DNA of 64,000 nt from Rhodanobacteraceae bacterium (GCA_016708465.1 JADJFT010000006.1:1-64000), one strand, 5' to 3'. Shown: positions 45,877 to 55,406, counted from the first letter of the stretch. Notes: generated from the sequence alone by a model not told the origin. Numbers and translations are program-made.

Positions 45877-48483
45877 ATGATCAAACGGATGATGCTTTGG
45901 GCCGCGTTGGCCTCGATTGCGGGTGGCACCGCAGCGGAGACCTTGTCGCTCGATGCGGCATACCCCACCCGCCGCGCCGAAGCGCCCGCAGCGTTCAAGG
46001 CAATCCCGGCGTCACTGGCGAAAGCAGTGCTCGCTGATATCAACGAGAGCGCCAAACTGGTCGCCAGCAATCCGGCCAGCCAGGACCATTTCGGCTATCG
46101 CGTTGCCATCGATGGCAACACGGCCGTCGTCGGTGCATTTGAGAAAGACGGTGCGAATCTCGATGTCGGTGCTGCATACGTTTATTTGCGCACGGGTAAT
46201 ACGTGGGCGTTACAGGCGCAATTGACGACGCCAACGTCGGTCGAAGCGGCCGCATTCGGGCGCGCCGTTGCGATCTCCGGTGACACGATTGCGGTGGGCG
46301 CGCCGTTTGACGATCACACCCAGGTCGGGTCCGGTGCGGTGTACATTTTTACCCGGTCCGGAACGGTCTGGACACAACGTGCGAAGTTGGGTGTCGCTGC
46401 CACTTCTGGTGATCGCTTCGGTTGGTCGGTCGCACTCGAAGGCAGCACCTTGGTGATCGGCGCGCCTGCGGATGAAACCGCAAGTTTCAGCAATGCGGGT
46501 GCCGCCTATGTATTTACCGGCAGCGGCAGCGCCTGGACGCAACAGGGGGCCGCACTTGCGGCTTCTGACGCGCAGGATTCCGACCTGTTGGGAAGTGCCA
46601 TCGCCGTTTCCGGTGACACCTTGATTGTCGGTGCCGAGGGCGTGGATACGGTGGCGGAAACGAATGTCGACTCTGGCGCGGCCTACGTCTTCACGCGTAG
46701 TGCCGGCGTTTGGACGCAGCGGACGCGACTGCGCGCCGCATCGCCGGGTGAGAACAACTTGTTCGGGCGCTCCGTTTCCATTGATGGCAGCACGCTGATC
46801 GTCGGCGAACCAGGTCGCTTGTTGAATACTGGCGCCGCACACGTATTTTTCGGCAGCGGTGCGAGTTGGAGTCTGCAGCAGATGCTGACGGCTTCCGACG
46901 CCGCAGCGGGCGACGTGTTCGGTCAGGAGGTCGTGATTAATGGCGACTTATCGCTGGTCGGCGCCTACGAAGAAGAGGACAGTTCCGGGCCGCTCAATCG
47001 CGGTGCGATCTACGTTTGGCGTCGAAGTGGGGTTACTTGGACGCAGCCAGACAAGTTCCTCGCCAGTGATGCCACCAGTGGCGACCGCTTCGGATTCGGC
47101 CTGGCGTTGACGCCAAGCGCAGCGATCTCGGGTGCGCCGAATGATGCCAATGGCAGCTTTGCCGAAGCCGGTTCCGCCTACGTTTTCCACCTCGGCACAC
47201 CGACCTCGACGATTCAGATTCTCAACCCGATTCCGACCACGTTTGGCGGCTTGCTTGGCTTGAGTGCGCAGGTCACCGGCGGCACGCCGACCGGCGATGT
47301 CGAATTTCGCAATGGGTTGACGGTGTTGGCCTCGAGTCCACTCAACGGTTCCGGCGTCGCGGCGACGACGATCACGCCGAACGCGGGCGCATATTCCGTG
47401 ACCGCGTTTTATCTCGGAGATGGCACACATCTGTCGAGCAACTCCAGCGCGACAGCGTTTTCGGTAGCCAAGGCAACGACCACGTTGACGCTCGACAGCG
47501 ACAATTCGCCCAGCACCTTTGGCCAAAATGTCACCTTCACTGCGACGGTGTCGACGACCGCACCGGGTGCCAGTCCGGTGACTGGTAACGTCGAGTTTCG
47601 CGATAATGGTGTTCTGATTGCGACTGTGCCGCTGTCCGCCGGCATCGCGGCGCATACAACGAATGCGTTGCCGCACAACACCGGCACCGCGCATCCAATC
47701 ACCGCGAACTTCATCGCCAATACCAACTTCACCGCGAGTACGGGCAGCACGATCAACCATGTCGTAAATAAAGCAGTGCCGACGCTGACCCTGACCTCCA
47801 ATCCGAATCCATCATTGTTCGGACAGTCGGTGGCGATCACTGGCACGTTGACGGGTGGTCTTGGCGCGACCGGCACCATCACCTTCTTCGATGGCATCAG
47901 CCTGCTTGGCTCGAATCCGGTGGCTGCGGGTGTTGCCACGCGCAATACTTCGGCGCTGGCGTTGGGCGCGCACAGCCTGCAGGCGACCTATGCCGGTGAC
48001 GACAACCACGAATCGGTCAACACCGCAGCACCGACCGTGCACAACGTCGTGCCCTCGGCCGATGTCTCGGTGACCAAGACGAACGCTACGAACTTCGTGC
48101 AGTCCGGGCAGGACACGACCTACACGATCGTCGTGACCAATCCTGGTGGCGGCGCCGACGCTGATGGCTTGCTGGTCAATGATGTGCTGAATCCGACCCA
48201 GTTCGGTGCCGCGAATGCCGCCTGGAGTTGTGCTCCGGCCGGCATCTGCACGCCGGAAAGTGGCACCGGCAATATCGTCGATCTGCCACTCGACTTGCCT
48301 GCGGGCAGTAGCGTCACCATCACGGTCACCGTGCCGGTCTTGCCCGATGCGGAAAGCGGCGTGTCCAACACGGTGTCGCTGACCATGCCGGTCGACGTTG
48401 GTGATCCCAACCTGACCGACAACACCGCCACCGATAGCGACGGCTCAGGGCTATATACCGACGGCTTCGAAGACAGTCCGTAA
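45877..48483 (+). CDS. Secreted FG-GAP / Ig-like / DUF11 repeat protein with DGFE tail
   Basis: This 868-residue exported protein starts MIKRMMLWAALASIAGG with the leader ending near AAET. Seven FG-GAP repeats (integrin-alpha-type blades such as DRFGWSVALEGSTLVIGAPA) span residues about 60-440. Three bacterial Ig-like domains follow (Big_3-like, for example STFGQNVTFTATVSTTA), at about 445-730. A DUF11 domain (DVSVTKTNATNFVQSGQDTT) then runs to about 850, with the end LYTDGFEDSP. It is probably a surface or secreted adhesin-like or structural protein; binding partners are unknown. A 153 bp leader region precedes it and a strong hairpin follows. Confidence 0.85.
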   Translation: MIKRMMLWAALASIAGGTAAETLSLDAAYPTRRAEAPAAFKAIPASLAKAVLADINESAKLVASNPASQDHFGYRVAIDGNTAVVGAFEKDGANLDVGAAYVYLRTGNTWALQAQLTTPTSVEAAAFGRAVAISGDTIAVGAPFDDHTQVGSGAVYIFTRSGTVWTQRAKLGVAATSGDRFGWSVALEGSTLVIGAPADETASFSNAGAAYVFTGSGSAWTQQGAALAASDAQDSDLLGSAIAVSGDTLIVGAEGVDTVAETNVDSGAAYVFTRSAGVWTQRTRLRAASPGENNLFGRSVSIDGSTLIVGEPGRLLNTGAAHVFFGSGASWSLQQMLTASDAAAGDVFGQEVVINGDLSLVGAYEEEDSSGPLNRGAIYVWRRSGVTWTQPDKFLASDATSGDRFGFGLALTPSAAISGAPNDANGSFAEAGSAYVFHLGTPTSTIQILNPIPTTFGGLLGLSAQVTGGTPTGDVEFRNGLTVLASSPLNGSGVAATTITPNAGAYSVTAFYLGDGTHLSSNSSATAFSVAKATTTLTLDSDNSPSTFGQNVTFTATVSTTAPGASPVTGNVEFRDNGVLIATVPLSAGIAAHTTNALPHNTGTAHPITANFIANTNFTASTGSTINHVVNKAVPTLTLTSNPNPSLFGQSVAITGTLTGGLGATGTITFFDGISLLGSNPVAAGVATRNTSALALGAHSLQATYAGDDNHESVNTAAPTVHNVVPSADVSVTKTNATNFVQSGQDTTYTIVVTNPGGGADADGLLVNDVLNPTQFGAANAAWSCAPAGICTPESGTGNIVDLPLDLPAGSSVTITVTVPVLPDAESGVSNTVSLTMPVDVGDPNLTDNTATDSDGSGLYTDGFEDSP

Positions 48484-48514
48484 CGACGTTCGATCGGCGA
48501 TCACGATTGACCTT

Positions 48515-48539
48515 ACGGGGCCCGCATTGCGGGCCCCGT
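48515..48539. terminator. Hairpin between convergent genes
   Basis: The 11 bp perfect arms acggggcccgc and gcgggccccgt enclose a 3-base loop, 32 bp after one stop codon and 12 bp before the other. It is very stable but lacks a T-run; it probably serves both directions. Confidence 0.6.
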
Positions 48540-48550
48540 GTCCATATGGG

Positions 48551-48946
48551 TTAGCGCAGCGTCGCCAACTTTTCGTCGATACGCTTGCGCAGTTCGGCGA
48601 TGGTCTGTTCCGGATGTGCGACCCGTTCCGCGTGTTGTAGGCGGCGTTCGGCAAAGGCGTGCAGCTTCGGCTGCTCGGTGCGCTTGAGTAAATCCTGATA
48701 CATCGCAACGATCGCGGCCTCGTTGCCCTGCCGGCGATAGATCATTTCCAATCGGCGCAGGTCAATCACGATGGCGAGCTCGGGATGTCGATTTGCCGCG
48801 CGCGCGAGGCGCGCCTTGGCGTGCGGTCCGCGTTGCATCAAGCCTTGTTCGGGGCCATCGTGCGGATGTGCGGCAAGTGACGACGAGACGTTGAAACTCA
48901 GTGCCAAGGCGGCAGCGAGCAGCAGCGGTTTCAGCGGGAAGGGCAT
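48551..48946 (-). CDS. Small exported helical protein, unknown function
   Basis: The 131-residue protein starts at ATG 48946 (GGAG 7 bp upstream) with a signal peptide PFPLKPLLLAAALALSFNVS. The rest is charged and helical (LARAANRHPELAIVIDLRRL, AERRLQHAERVAHPEQTIAE), with the look of a periplasmic TPR-like or coiled protein. No family is recognised. It is convergent with the FG-GAP gene and divergent from the MAPEG gene. Confidence 0.65.
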   Translation of the reverse strand: MPFPLKPLLLAAALALSFNVSSSLAAHPHDGPEQGLMQRGPHAKARLARAANRHPELAIVIDLRRLEMIYRRQGNEAAIVAMYQDLLKRTEQPKLHAFAERRLQHAERVAHPEQTIAELRKRIDEKLATLR

Positions 48947-49080
48947 GTCATGACTCCAGAGGTTGCGCACCACCTGTGCGTAGTCCTTTCAACGTCCTGA
49001 CTGACATGGCGTTGACGATGACTTGCGACACATCGCAAATCGCGCGAGGCTAGGGCTCGCCATCACTAGTGAGAGTTGCC

Positions 49081-49470
49081 ATGCCCTGGATCGTCCTCGT
49101 TGCCGTATTTGCACTGCTGCAGTTTTCCGTGTTCGGTGCTCTGGTGGGCCGTGCGCGTGGGCGCTATGGCGTGCACGCACCGGCGACCACGGGTCACGAG
49201 ATGTTCGAACGCTATTACCGCGTGCAATACAACACGCTGGAACAGATTGTCGTGTTCTTGCCCGCGCTGTTCCTGTCGGCCGGATACGGATTCGGTGAAG
49301 ACTGGATGTCGGCGGCACTAGGTGCGGTGTATTTGATCGGTCGACAGATGTATCTGACGAGCTACGTGCGTGATCCAAAATCGCGCGGGCTAGGTTTCGG
49401 GCTGACGGTGATTCCGGTGGCGATGCTGTTGTTCAATGCCGGCGTCGGCGCCGCCTATACATTGATCTGA
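49081..49470 (+). CDS. MAPEG-family membrane protein
   Basis: The 129-residue protein has four predicted membrane helices and the MAPEG hallmark RVQYNTLEQIVVFLPALFL in the second helix, plus GRQMYLTSYVRDPKSRGLGF, the family's glutathione/lipid-binding region. Bacterial MAPEG proteins are microsomal-glutathione-transferase-like; the substrate is unknown. ATG 49081 follows GAGAGTTGCC. Confidence 0.88.
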   Translation: MPWIVLVAVFALLQFSVFGALVGRARGRYGVHAPATTGHEMFERYYRVQYNTLEQIVVFLPALFLSAGYGFGEDWMSAALGAVYLIGRQMYLTSYVRDPKSRGLGFGLTVIPVAMLLFNAGVGAAYTLI

Positions 49471-49516
49471 TTTGGACGCGCAATCAGCGTCCGATAGCGG
49501 CTCATCGCCGGTCGTG

Positions 49517-49843
49517 TCAGTTGTTGTCGCCTTCGAGGAAGCGCGCTTCGTACATCAGTGCCTCGATGCGCTGTTCTTGGCCAGACAGGAACATCACTCC
49601 GATGTGATCTGGTGCGGAACGCACGACCCGCGCCGCAACGCCGATGACGGTATCTTGATCAAGCATGAAATAGACGCGCAACTGGTCGATCGCGGTCGTC
49701 GGCCATTTCTTCGGCTTGCCGAGGCGAGCGCCGCCGGCTGATAGATCCCACACTTCACTCAGGAAGCCATCATCTCCGACGATCAGCATCGCGGCAGTAA
49801 AGACGTCTTTACGTGGATGGAGACGCTGTTCGGAAAGGTTCAT
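49517..49843 (-). CDS. PilZ-domain c-di-GMP receptor
   Basis: The 108-residue single-domain protein has the PilZ c-di-GMP motifs: RLHPRKDV (RxxxR) near residue 6 and DLSAGGARL ((D/N)xSxxG) near 33. It ends ERIEALMYEARFLEGDNN-like. Such small PilZ proteins pass c-di-GMP signals to pili, flagella or secretion. ATG 49843 is chosen just before the RxxxR motif, as usual. It is divergent from the response-regulator gene. Confidence 0.86.
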   Translation of the reverse strand: MNLSEQRLHPRKDVFTAAMLIVGDDGFLSEVWDLSAGGARLGKPKKWPTTAIDQLRVYFMLDQDTVIGVAARVVRSAPDHIGVMFLSGQEQRIEALMYEARFLEGDNN

Positions 49844-49955
49844 GGCGCGACCATATCGGGCTGGCCATATCCTCGGCAAGCCACGGTCAGGGTGGTCTTC
49901 ACGTTATTACGACGTGTGTCGGCGTGTAATCTTCACAACTGTGAAGGAGAATGTC

Positions 49956-50684
49956 GTGGCGGTCTTAGAAGAGTCGATGGGTCTGGTTCTGTTGGTTGAA
50001 GACAATCGCGGCATCGCCGAGATGGTCGGTGAGTTTTTGGAGCGCCGTGGCTACAGCGTTGATTACGCCGCCGACGGTATTTCCGGACTGCGCCTGGCCT
50101 CGTCCGAACCCTATGACGTGATCGTGCTGGACCTGATGTTGCCGGGCATCGATGGACTGGAACTCTGTCGCCGTTTGCGCAACGACGCCAAGAAGTCGAC
50201 GCCGGTGCTGATGTTGACCGCGCGCGACACGCTTGACGACAAGCTCGTCGGCCTTGATGCCGGCGCCGACGACTATTTGGTCAAGCCGTTCGAGATTCGC
50301 GAGCTGGAAGCGCGCATTCGCGCATTGATCCGGCGCGACCGACGCATGGTCTCGACCGAGGTGTTACGCGTTGCCGACCTGGTGCTGGACACAGCGACGC
50401 TGCGTGCGACGCGCGCTGGTCGCGATCTGGCATTGTCGCCGATCGGGCTCAAGCTGCTGACCATCCTGTTGCGCGAGTCACCGCGCGTGGTCACGCGGCG
50501 CGATGTCGAGCGCGAGGTCTGGGGCGATCTGCTACCCGATTCCGATACTTTGCGCAGCCATCTTTACAACTTGCGTAAGATCATCGACAAGCCGTTCGAC
50601 AAGCAGTTGCTGCACACCATCCATAGTGCTGGCTATCGCCTCGCTGATCTCGATGCCGAACTCGTCGCCAGCAAAGCCGGCTAA
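49956..50684 (+). CDS. OmpR-family response regulator
   Basis: The 242-residue two-component regulator has a receiver domain with acidic pocket VLLVEDN, phospho-acceptor Asp59 in VLDLMLPGIDG, and KPFE with the conserved Lys. A winged-helix DNA-binding domain (residues about 140-235) ends LRKIIDKPFDKQLLHTIHSA GYRL-like. GTG 49956 has an AAGGAG site 6 bp upstream; ATG 49977 is an alternative. Its 3' end overlaps the sensor kinase by 32 bp. The target genes are unknown. Confidence 0.93.
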   Translation: MAVLEESMGLVLLVEDNRGIAEMVGEFLERRGYSVDYAADGISGLRLASSEPYDVIVLDLMLPGIDGLELCRRLRNDAKKSTPVLMLTARDTLDDKLVGLDAGADDYLVKPFEIRELEARIRALIRRDRRMVSTEVLRVADLVLDTATLRATRAGRDLALSPIGLKLLTILLRESPRVVTRRDVEREVWGDLLPDSDTLRSHLYNLRKIIDKPFDKQLLHTIHSAGYRLADLDAELVASKAG

Positions 50685-51999
50685 CGCCGTCGCTTCCAGC
50701 GGCCGCGGATTGCGCGGCCGGCTCTGGGTCGCGTTCGTGATGCAGACGGTGGCGATCGCGCTCGCCACCTTGTTCGGTGTCTATGCGGCGATGCTGGTGT
50801 TGCGCGATGTGTTGATTCAGCGCGCTCTGGTCGAGGAGGCACAGCACTACTGGAAACGCCTAGAGCGTGATCCGGCATCGGCTTTGCCTGATACCTACAA
50901 TATGCAGGGATATTTGGATGCGGCGCGCGCGCCGGGTCCACGCGTGCCAGATTATCTGCGTGATCTGGCACCTGGGTACCACAGCATCCACGCGCCAAAT
51001 GTGGACGAACTGGTCCTTGTCGGTGATCGCGCAGGTCAACGCCTGTGGCTGGTATTTGATCAACATCAGGTCGAGCGCTTGGCGCTGTGGTTCGGGCTGG
51101 TACCGCTGACGCTGGTTCTTGGTGCGGTGTATTTAGTGTCGTGGGCCACCTATCGCGCGTCGCGGCGCGCCGTGTCGCCGGTCATCCGGCTCGCTGAAGT
51201 GGTGCGCGAACAGGATCCCAAGAATCAGGACTGGCACGCAATCTGCGCGGTAGCGCGGGCCGGAGACGCCGATGACGAGGTCATCATCCTAGCCGACGCC
51301 ATTCGCGCTTTTGCCGAGCGCAATGCTGATTTCGTCGAACGCGAACGCAATTTCACTCGTGATGCCAGCCATGAGCTACGCACGCCGCTGACGGTCATCA
51401 AGGTCGCAGCGGACGTTTTGGAAGAGGAGGCGCTGTCGGCGTTCGGCGCGCGCTCGGTGAACCGCATCAAGCGCGCCGCACGGGATATGGAGGCGTTGAT
51501 TCAAGCATTCCTGATTCTGGCGCGCGAAGGCGATACCGGCCTGCCGAGCGAGCGCTTCGTCGTCAACGACATTGCTGCAGATGAGGTCGAGCGTGCGCAG
51601 GATCTGATTGCCGGCAAATCCGTCGTTATCCGGCTTGTCGCCGCCGCACGTATCGAGCTTGATGCGCCGCCGCGTGTGTTCGCGGTGTTGATTTCGAACC
51701 TGCTGCGGAATGCCTGCCAGTACACCGAGCAAGGTGAGGTCGTCGTCACCATCGGCGAGCACTTTGTGCGCGTTGACGACAGCGGTCACGGCATGGCGCC
51801 GGAAGACGTTGCGAATGCGTTCGAGCCGTTCTTTCGTGGTCAGGGTGCCGGCAAGGGTGGGCACGGCGTTGGATTGACCATCGTGCGGCGTCTGGCCGAT
51901 CGCTTTGGTTGGCCGGTGACGCTCGAATCGACGCTCGGCATCGGTACGCGCGCCACCATCGCATTGCCGCAGGCGCGATTGGCGGCCGCGATCGATTAG
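50653..51999 (+). CDS. Sensor histidine kinase, partner of the preceding regulator
   Basis: The 448-residue inner-membrane kinase has a TM helix at about 26-50, a periplasmic region with LDAARAPGPRVPDYLRDLAP, a second TM near 145-165, then a HAMP-like linker. The phospho-acceptor His240 is in RDASHELRTPL, and the ATPase domain shows the N box ISNLLRNACQYTEQG, G1 VDDSGHGM and G2 GHGVGLTIVRRL. The overlap with the regulator gene shows coupled expression. The signal it senses is not evident from the sequence. Confidence 0.92.
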   Translation: MPNSSPAKPANAVASSGRGLRGRLWVAFVMQTVAIALATLFGVYAAMLVLRDVLIQRALVEEAQHYWKRLERDPASALPDTYNMQGYLDAARAPGPRVPDYLRDLAPGYHSIHAPNVDELVLVGDRAGQRLWLVFDQHQVERLALWFGLVPLTLVLGAVYLVSWATYRASRRAVSPVIRLAEVVREQDPKNQDWHAICAVARAGDADDEVIILADAIRAFAERNADFVERERNFTRDASHELRTPLTVIKVAADVLEEEALSAFGARSVNRIKRAARDMEALIQAFLILAREGDTGLPSERFVVNDIAADEVERAQDLIAGKSVVIRLVAAARIELDAPPRVFAVLISNLLRNACQYTEQGEVVVTIGEHFVRVDDSGHGMAPEDVANAFEPFFRGQGAGKGGHGVGLTIVRRLADRFGWPVTLESTLGIGTRATIALPQARLAAAID

Positions 52000-52039
52000 G
52001 ATGCGCGCTGCGCAACCGGCGCGTCGTGATGGGAAGTGC

Positions 52040-52549
52040 ATGAGCGAAATTACGGCGACACCGATGCAGATGACGCCGCTTGCACCGGGTCAATTGCCGC
52101 TGCACCCGCGCATGCATTTCGTCTGGGCGTTGAACCATAGTCTCTGGTTCAGCCTGCTGCTCGCTGCCGTGGCGGTGCCGCTGTTGGTGAGGTTCACCGG
52201 GATGCCAATCCTTGCCGCTCTGCTACTCGCACTCACGGCAGGTGTTTGCTTGGGATGGACTTACGCTGGTCGCTACGCCGCGCATTACAGTGCCGTGTAT
52301 CTGGCCGATGGCGTGTTGATTCGACGCGGCGTGTGGTGGCGCAGTGAGCTGTTCGTGCCGCGCGCTCGTATCCAGCACACCGAAATCAATCAAGGCCCGC
52401 TCGATCGACGCTGGAACATGGCTGGCGTCCGTATCCATGCTGCCGGCACGCATCTCGAAAGCATCCCGTTGGCGGGTGTGCCGCTCGCGGTCGCAGTGCA
52501 GTTGCGCGATGCCTTGCTCGATCGCCGGACGCATGCCGATGGCGCCTGA
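52040..52549 (+). CDS. PH-domain membrane protein (YdbS-like, DUF304)
   Basis: The 169-residue protein has two adjacent membrane helices (residues about 28-70) followed by a bacterial PH domain (YLADGVLIRRGVWWRSELFV, RARIQHTEINQGPLDRRWNM). It is paired with the longer YdbT-like gene, which it overlaps by 17 bp. Function is unknown; in other bacteria such pairs are membrane-associated. ATG 52040 follows GGGAAGTGC. Confidence 0.85.
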   Translation: MSEITATPMQMTPLAPGQLPLHPRMHFVWALNHSLWFSLLLAAVAVPLLVRFTGMPILAALLLALTAGVCLGWTYAGRYAAHYSAVYLADGVLIRRGVWWRSELFVPRARIQHTEINQGPLDRRWNMAGVRIHAAGTHLESIPLAGVPLAVAVQLRDALLDRRTHADGA

Positions 52550-54032
52550 GCGGCGTGGCGACGAATGTCGCTTGCATCCATTCTCATGGTTGTTCGTCTT
52601 GGTTGCACAACTGCGCGGAGTGGCATTGCCAGCGATCGTGCTGTTGTTGTTCGGGCGCGGCGAGTGGTGGGAATTTCTTGCCATTGTCGGTGCCGTGCTG
52701 TTGGCGCTGTACTCGCTCGTCTACAGTTTCGGATTTCGCTATCGCATCAGCAACGACGAATTGCTGGTGCGCGAAGGCATTTTCGATCGTACCGAGCGCC
52801 ATATCCCATTTGCGCGCATCCAGAACATCGCGCGTCGCAGCAACTTGCTTCACCGGCTGTTCGGTGTCACCGAGCTGCGCCTGGAATCCGGCGGCGGCAC
52901 GAAGCCGGAAGCAGTGATGAAGGTCCTGCGCGTGTCTGACGCGGAGGCATTGGTGGCCTTGTTGCGGGCGAGTCGTACCCGGTCGATGGTCGATGTCGAT
53001 GTTGAGCAGGCGGCGACACCGGCCAAGGAGGTTCTGCTGCATTTGCCGCTCTCAGAACTGGTGCGTTTCGGGCTGATCTCGAATCGCGGCATGGTCGTCG
53101 TCGCCGGTGCTTTCGCGGCCTTCTGGCAATTTAGTCCGGAGCAACCGAAGTCGGTGTTGCGCGTTCCGATCAACTGGATTGCGCAGATGTTTGGTGAGGT
53201 GTCCGCGCATCACTTCGGTCTGCTGACCGTGGTCGGCGGCGGCGCCTTGCTACTGTTCCTGGCGTTCGCAGCCTTGCGTCTGCTGTCGGTAGTACTCGCG
53301 ATCCTTGGACACTACGGCTTCACGCTCGAGCGCGAGGGTGATCGCCTTGGTGCCGGCGGTGGCTTGTTGACACACGCCCATGGCAGTGCGCGCATCGATC
53401 GCCTGCAGATGCTGCACGTCGAGGAGAGTGTGCTGCACCGATTGTTCAAGCGAATGAGTTTGAAGACCGACGTCGCTGGTGGTGCGCGTGGGGCCAACGA
53501 CCAGAGTGGCAAGCTGCATTGGCTGGCGCCGATCGCGACGGTGGCGCAAGTCGACACCCTGCTCGCACAAGTACTTGCGGCGCCGACGCTGACAGCGCTG
53601 TTGTGGCGTCCGTTGCATGCGCGCGCTTGGCGCCGTCGCGCACGCTGGTCGCGGGTGTTCTGGCTGTTCGCGTCAGCGGGCTTGACCTATCTGTTCGGTG
53701 CGCTCGGTCTGCTGGCACTGATCGGCGTGCCGTGGTCGGTATGGTCGGCGCGTGGCTGGGCCGGGTTCACCCGGTATGCACTCGACGACCGCTTCCTCGC
53801 CTATCGCGAAGGTTGGTGGTCACGCCGCTATGCACTGATCGAGCTTGACAAGCTTCAGGCGGTGGAGCTGAAGCAGAGCCCGTTCGATCGCCGTCACGCC
53901 ATGGCCAGTATCGCTGTCGACACCATGTCTGCCGATCCGTTGGGACAGCGCATCGACATCCCCTACTTGCCAGTGGCCGAGGCACGAGCGCTGTTCGCGG
54001 TACTCGCCCGACGTTGCGCCGGACGAGTATAG
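52533..54032 (+). CDS. PH-domain membrane protein (YdbT-like), three PH domains
   Basis: The 499-residue protein has three units of membrane helix pair plus PH domain. The repeats share the pattern (V/L)REG..DR...PFARIQNI: ELLVREGIFDRTERHIPFAR near 75, GLLTHAHGSARIDRLQMLHV near 275 and FLAYREGWWSRRYALIELDK near 425. This is the YdbT layout. The start may be ATG 52533 or 52539. It is coupled to the YdbS-like gene. 184 bp with nothing recognisable follow. Confidence 0.85.
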   Translation: MPMAPERRGDECRLHPFSWLFVLVAQLRGVALPAIVLLLFGRGEWWEFLAIVGAVLLALYSLVYSFGFRYRISNDELLVREGIFDRTERHIPFARIQNIARRSNLLHRLFGVTELRLESGGGTKPEAVMKVLRVSDAEALVALLRASRTRSMVDVDVEQAATPAKEVLLHLPLSELVRFGLISNRGMVVVAGAFAAFWQFSPEQPKSVLRVPINWIAQMFGEVSAHHFGLLTVVGGGALLLFLAFAALRLLSVVLAILGHYGFTLEREGDRLGAGGGLLTHAHGSARIDRLQMLHVEESVLHRLFKRMSLKTDVAGGARGANDQSGKLHWLAPIATVAQVDTLLAQVLAAPTLTALLWRPLHARAWRRRARWSRVFWLFASAGLTYLFGALGLLALIGVPWSVWSARGWAGFTRYALDDRFLAYREGWWSRRYALIELDKLQAVELKQSPFDRRHAMASIAVDTMSADPLGQRIDIPYLPVAEARALFAVLARRCAGRV

Positions 54033-54216
54033 ATTTCGCCGATGGCCCGGTTTGTCGGTGAATTGCGTTAGCGACGCTCACTTCGCGAATGGCTGCAGGT
54101 AATGATTGATCGAATCGTCACATTCACCGATGATCGGACGACCAGACCCGGTGGCGCGACCGGGTTCGGCTCAATTGCTTCGCGTCGAGATCGATTTAAG
54201 GGTGGGGGATAGCACA

Positions 54217-54591
54217 ATGGAAGATGGTGGCGGTGGTGGTCTGATAGGCATCGTAATGATGCTGGTCTGGTTGGCGGTTGTGATCGGCATCATTGCCGGC
54301 ATCTGGAAAGTATTCGTGAAGGCCGGCAAGCCCGGTTGGGCCTGTCTGATTCCGATCTACAACATTGTCGTGCTCCTGCAGATCGTCGGCCGTCCGATCT
54401 GGTGGTTGGTGCTGTTGCTGATTCCGATCGTCGGCTTCGTGGTAGCGATCATTATCTCGATCGACATGGCCAAGAGCTTCGGCAAGGGCACCGGCTTCGG
54501 CATCGGCCTCGCCCTGCTCGGTTTCATCTTCTACCCAATGCTCGGGTTCGGTGACGCCAAGTATCAAGGCCCGTCTGCACCGCAAGCCTGA
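54217..54591 (+). CDS. DUF5684-type small membrane protein
   Basis: The 124-residue protein has a Gly-rich start (MEDGGGGG) and three hydrophobic helices. The family stretch FVKAGKPGWACLIPIYNIVV and ends FGDAKYQGPSAPQA are typical of DUF5684, whose members resemble signal-peptidase-like membrane proteins without the catalytic residues. ATG 54217 is preceded by GGGTGGGGGAT. A strong terminator follows. No function is assigned. Confidence 0.85.
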   Translation: MEDGGGGGLIGIVMMLVWLAVVIGIIAGIWKVFVKAGKPGWACLIPIYNIVVLLQIVGRPIWWLVLLLIPIVGFVVAIIISIDMAKSFGKGTGFGIGLALLGFIFYPMLGFGDAKYQGPSAPQA

Positions 54592-54610
54592 TCGACCGTT
54601 CGGCAAAAAC

Positions 54611-54643
54611 AAAGCCCGGCCGCAGAATCGGCCGGGCTTTTTG
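54611..54643. terminator. Intrinsic terminator between convergent genes
   Basis: aaagcccggccg and cggccgggcttt pair around cagaat, with T- and A-runs on both sides, 20 bp after the stop of the DUF5684 gene. It works in both directions for the convergent gene at 54663. Confidence 0.9.
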
Positions 54644-54662
54644 TTGTCCGTGACCTGCGACC

Positions 54663-55406
54663 TCAGCCCTGACTGCCGTCGCTGGTGAGTTCCAGACCGG
54701 TGGCGTTGCCGAGAGCGACCGGCTGCTGGCGATCGAAATCGAGTGCGAATTCGGATTCCGGCGGTGGTTTCACGATCCACTTCCAATCGCGCACCGGGCC
54801 GTCCTTGATCGAAAACTTGATTGGTACGATCACGCGGCTGGTAACCGGTTTGCCATTCACCAGCTCGGGTTGAAACTGCCAGGTCCCGATGGTGCTCATG
54901 GATTCGGCGGCAAAACGCTTGCTCAATCTGGCGTCATCGATGTTCATCATCAACGAATACAGCTCGACCTTGACCGGTTTACCCTCCACGTTCACTGTGG
55001 CGATCACTGCAACTTCGGCGCTTGCCTTGCTGCGCATCGCTGCTTGGGGATAACCGGGCGGACTCCGTAATCGGGCGAGTGACGCGTCGTGACCCAAATA
55101 GTGCGCAGTGACCTTGGCCGAGTGGCCCGCATCGATATCGACGATCACCCGTGCGGTCAACGTCGTCGATACGGTGGCGGGTGCGCCGCTCGCCATTGCG
55201 GGATGGAACTGCCACTGTTTGACGAGTCCTTCGACCGTTTGCGCAAACGCGTCGTCGACGTTCGTCGCCTTGAGGTCGGCGCTGACGACGTGACCACTCG
55301 TGTCGATTTCTGCCGCTACGCCATAGGTGAATTCGCGTCGTTCGGCCTGAACCTGACCGAAGCAGAAAACCAGTGGAATCAAGACGAGCAGATGTTGCCG
55401 TTTCAT
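54663..55406 (-). CDS. Exported TonB-C-like protein
   Basis: The 247-residue protein has a signal peptide MKRQHLLVLIPLVFCFGQVQ and a strong AAGGAGG site before ATG 55406. It contains two TonB C-terminal-like segments (AAEIDTSGHVVSADLKATNV...WQFHPA and VIATVNVEGKPVKVELYSL...TWQFQPE), each with the G-x-V-x-x-(A/V)...FxPA/E pattern. It lacks the N-terminal membrane anchor and Pro-rich linker of true TonB, so it is more likely a periplasmic TonB-like domain protein than an energy transducer. Unlinked to the copper-type receptor in this window. Confidence 0.7.
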   Translation of the reverse strand: MKRQHLLVLIPLVFCFGQVQAERREFTYGVAAEIDTSGHVVSADLKATNVDDAFAQTVEGLVKQWQFHPAMASGAPATVSTTLTARVIVDIDAGHSAKVTAHYLGHDASLARLRSPPGYPQAAMRSKASAEVAVIATVNVEGKPVKVELYSLMMNIDDARLSKRFAAESMSTIGTWQFQPELVNGKPVTSRVIVPIKFSIKDGPVRDWKWIVKPPPESEFALDFDRQQPVALGNATGLELTSDGSQG

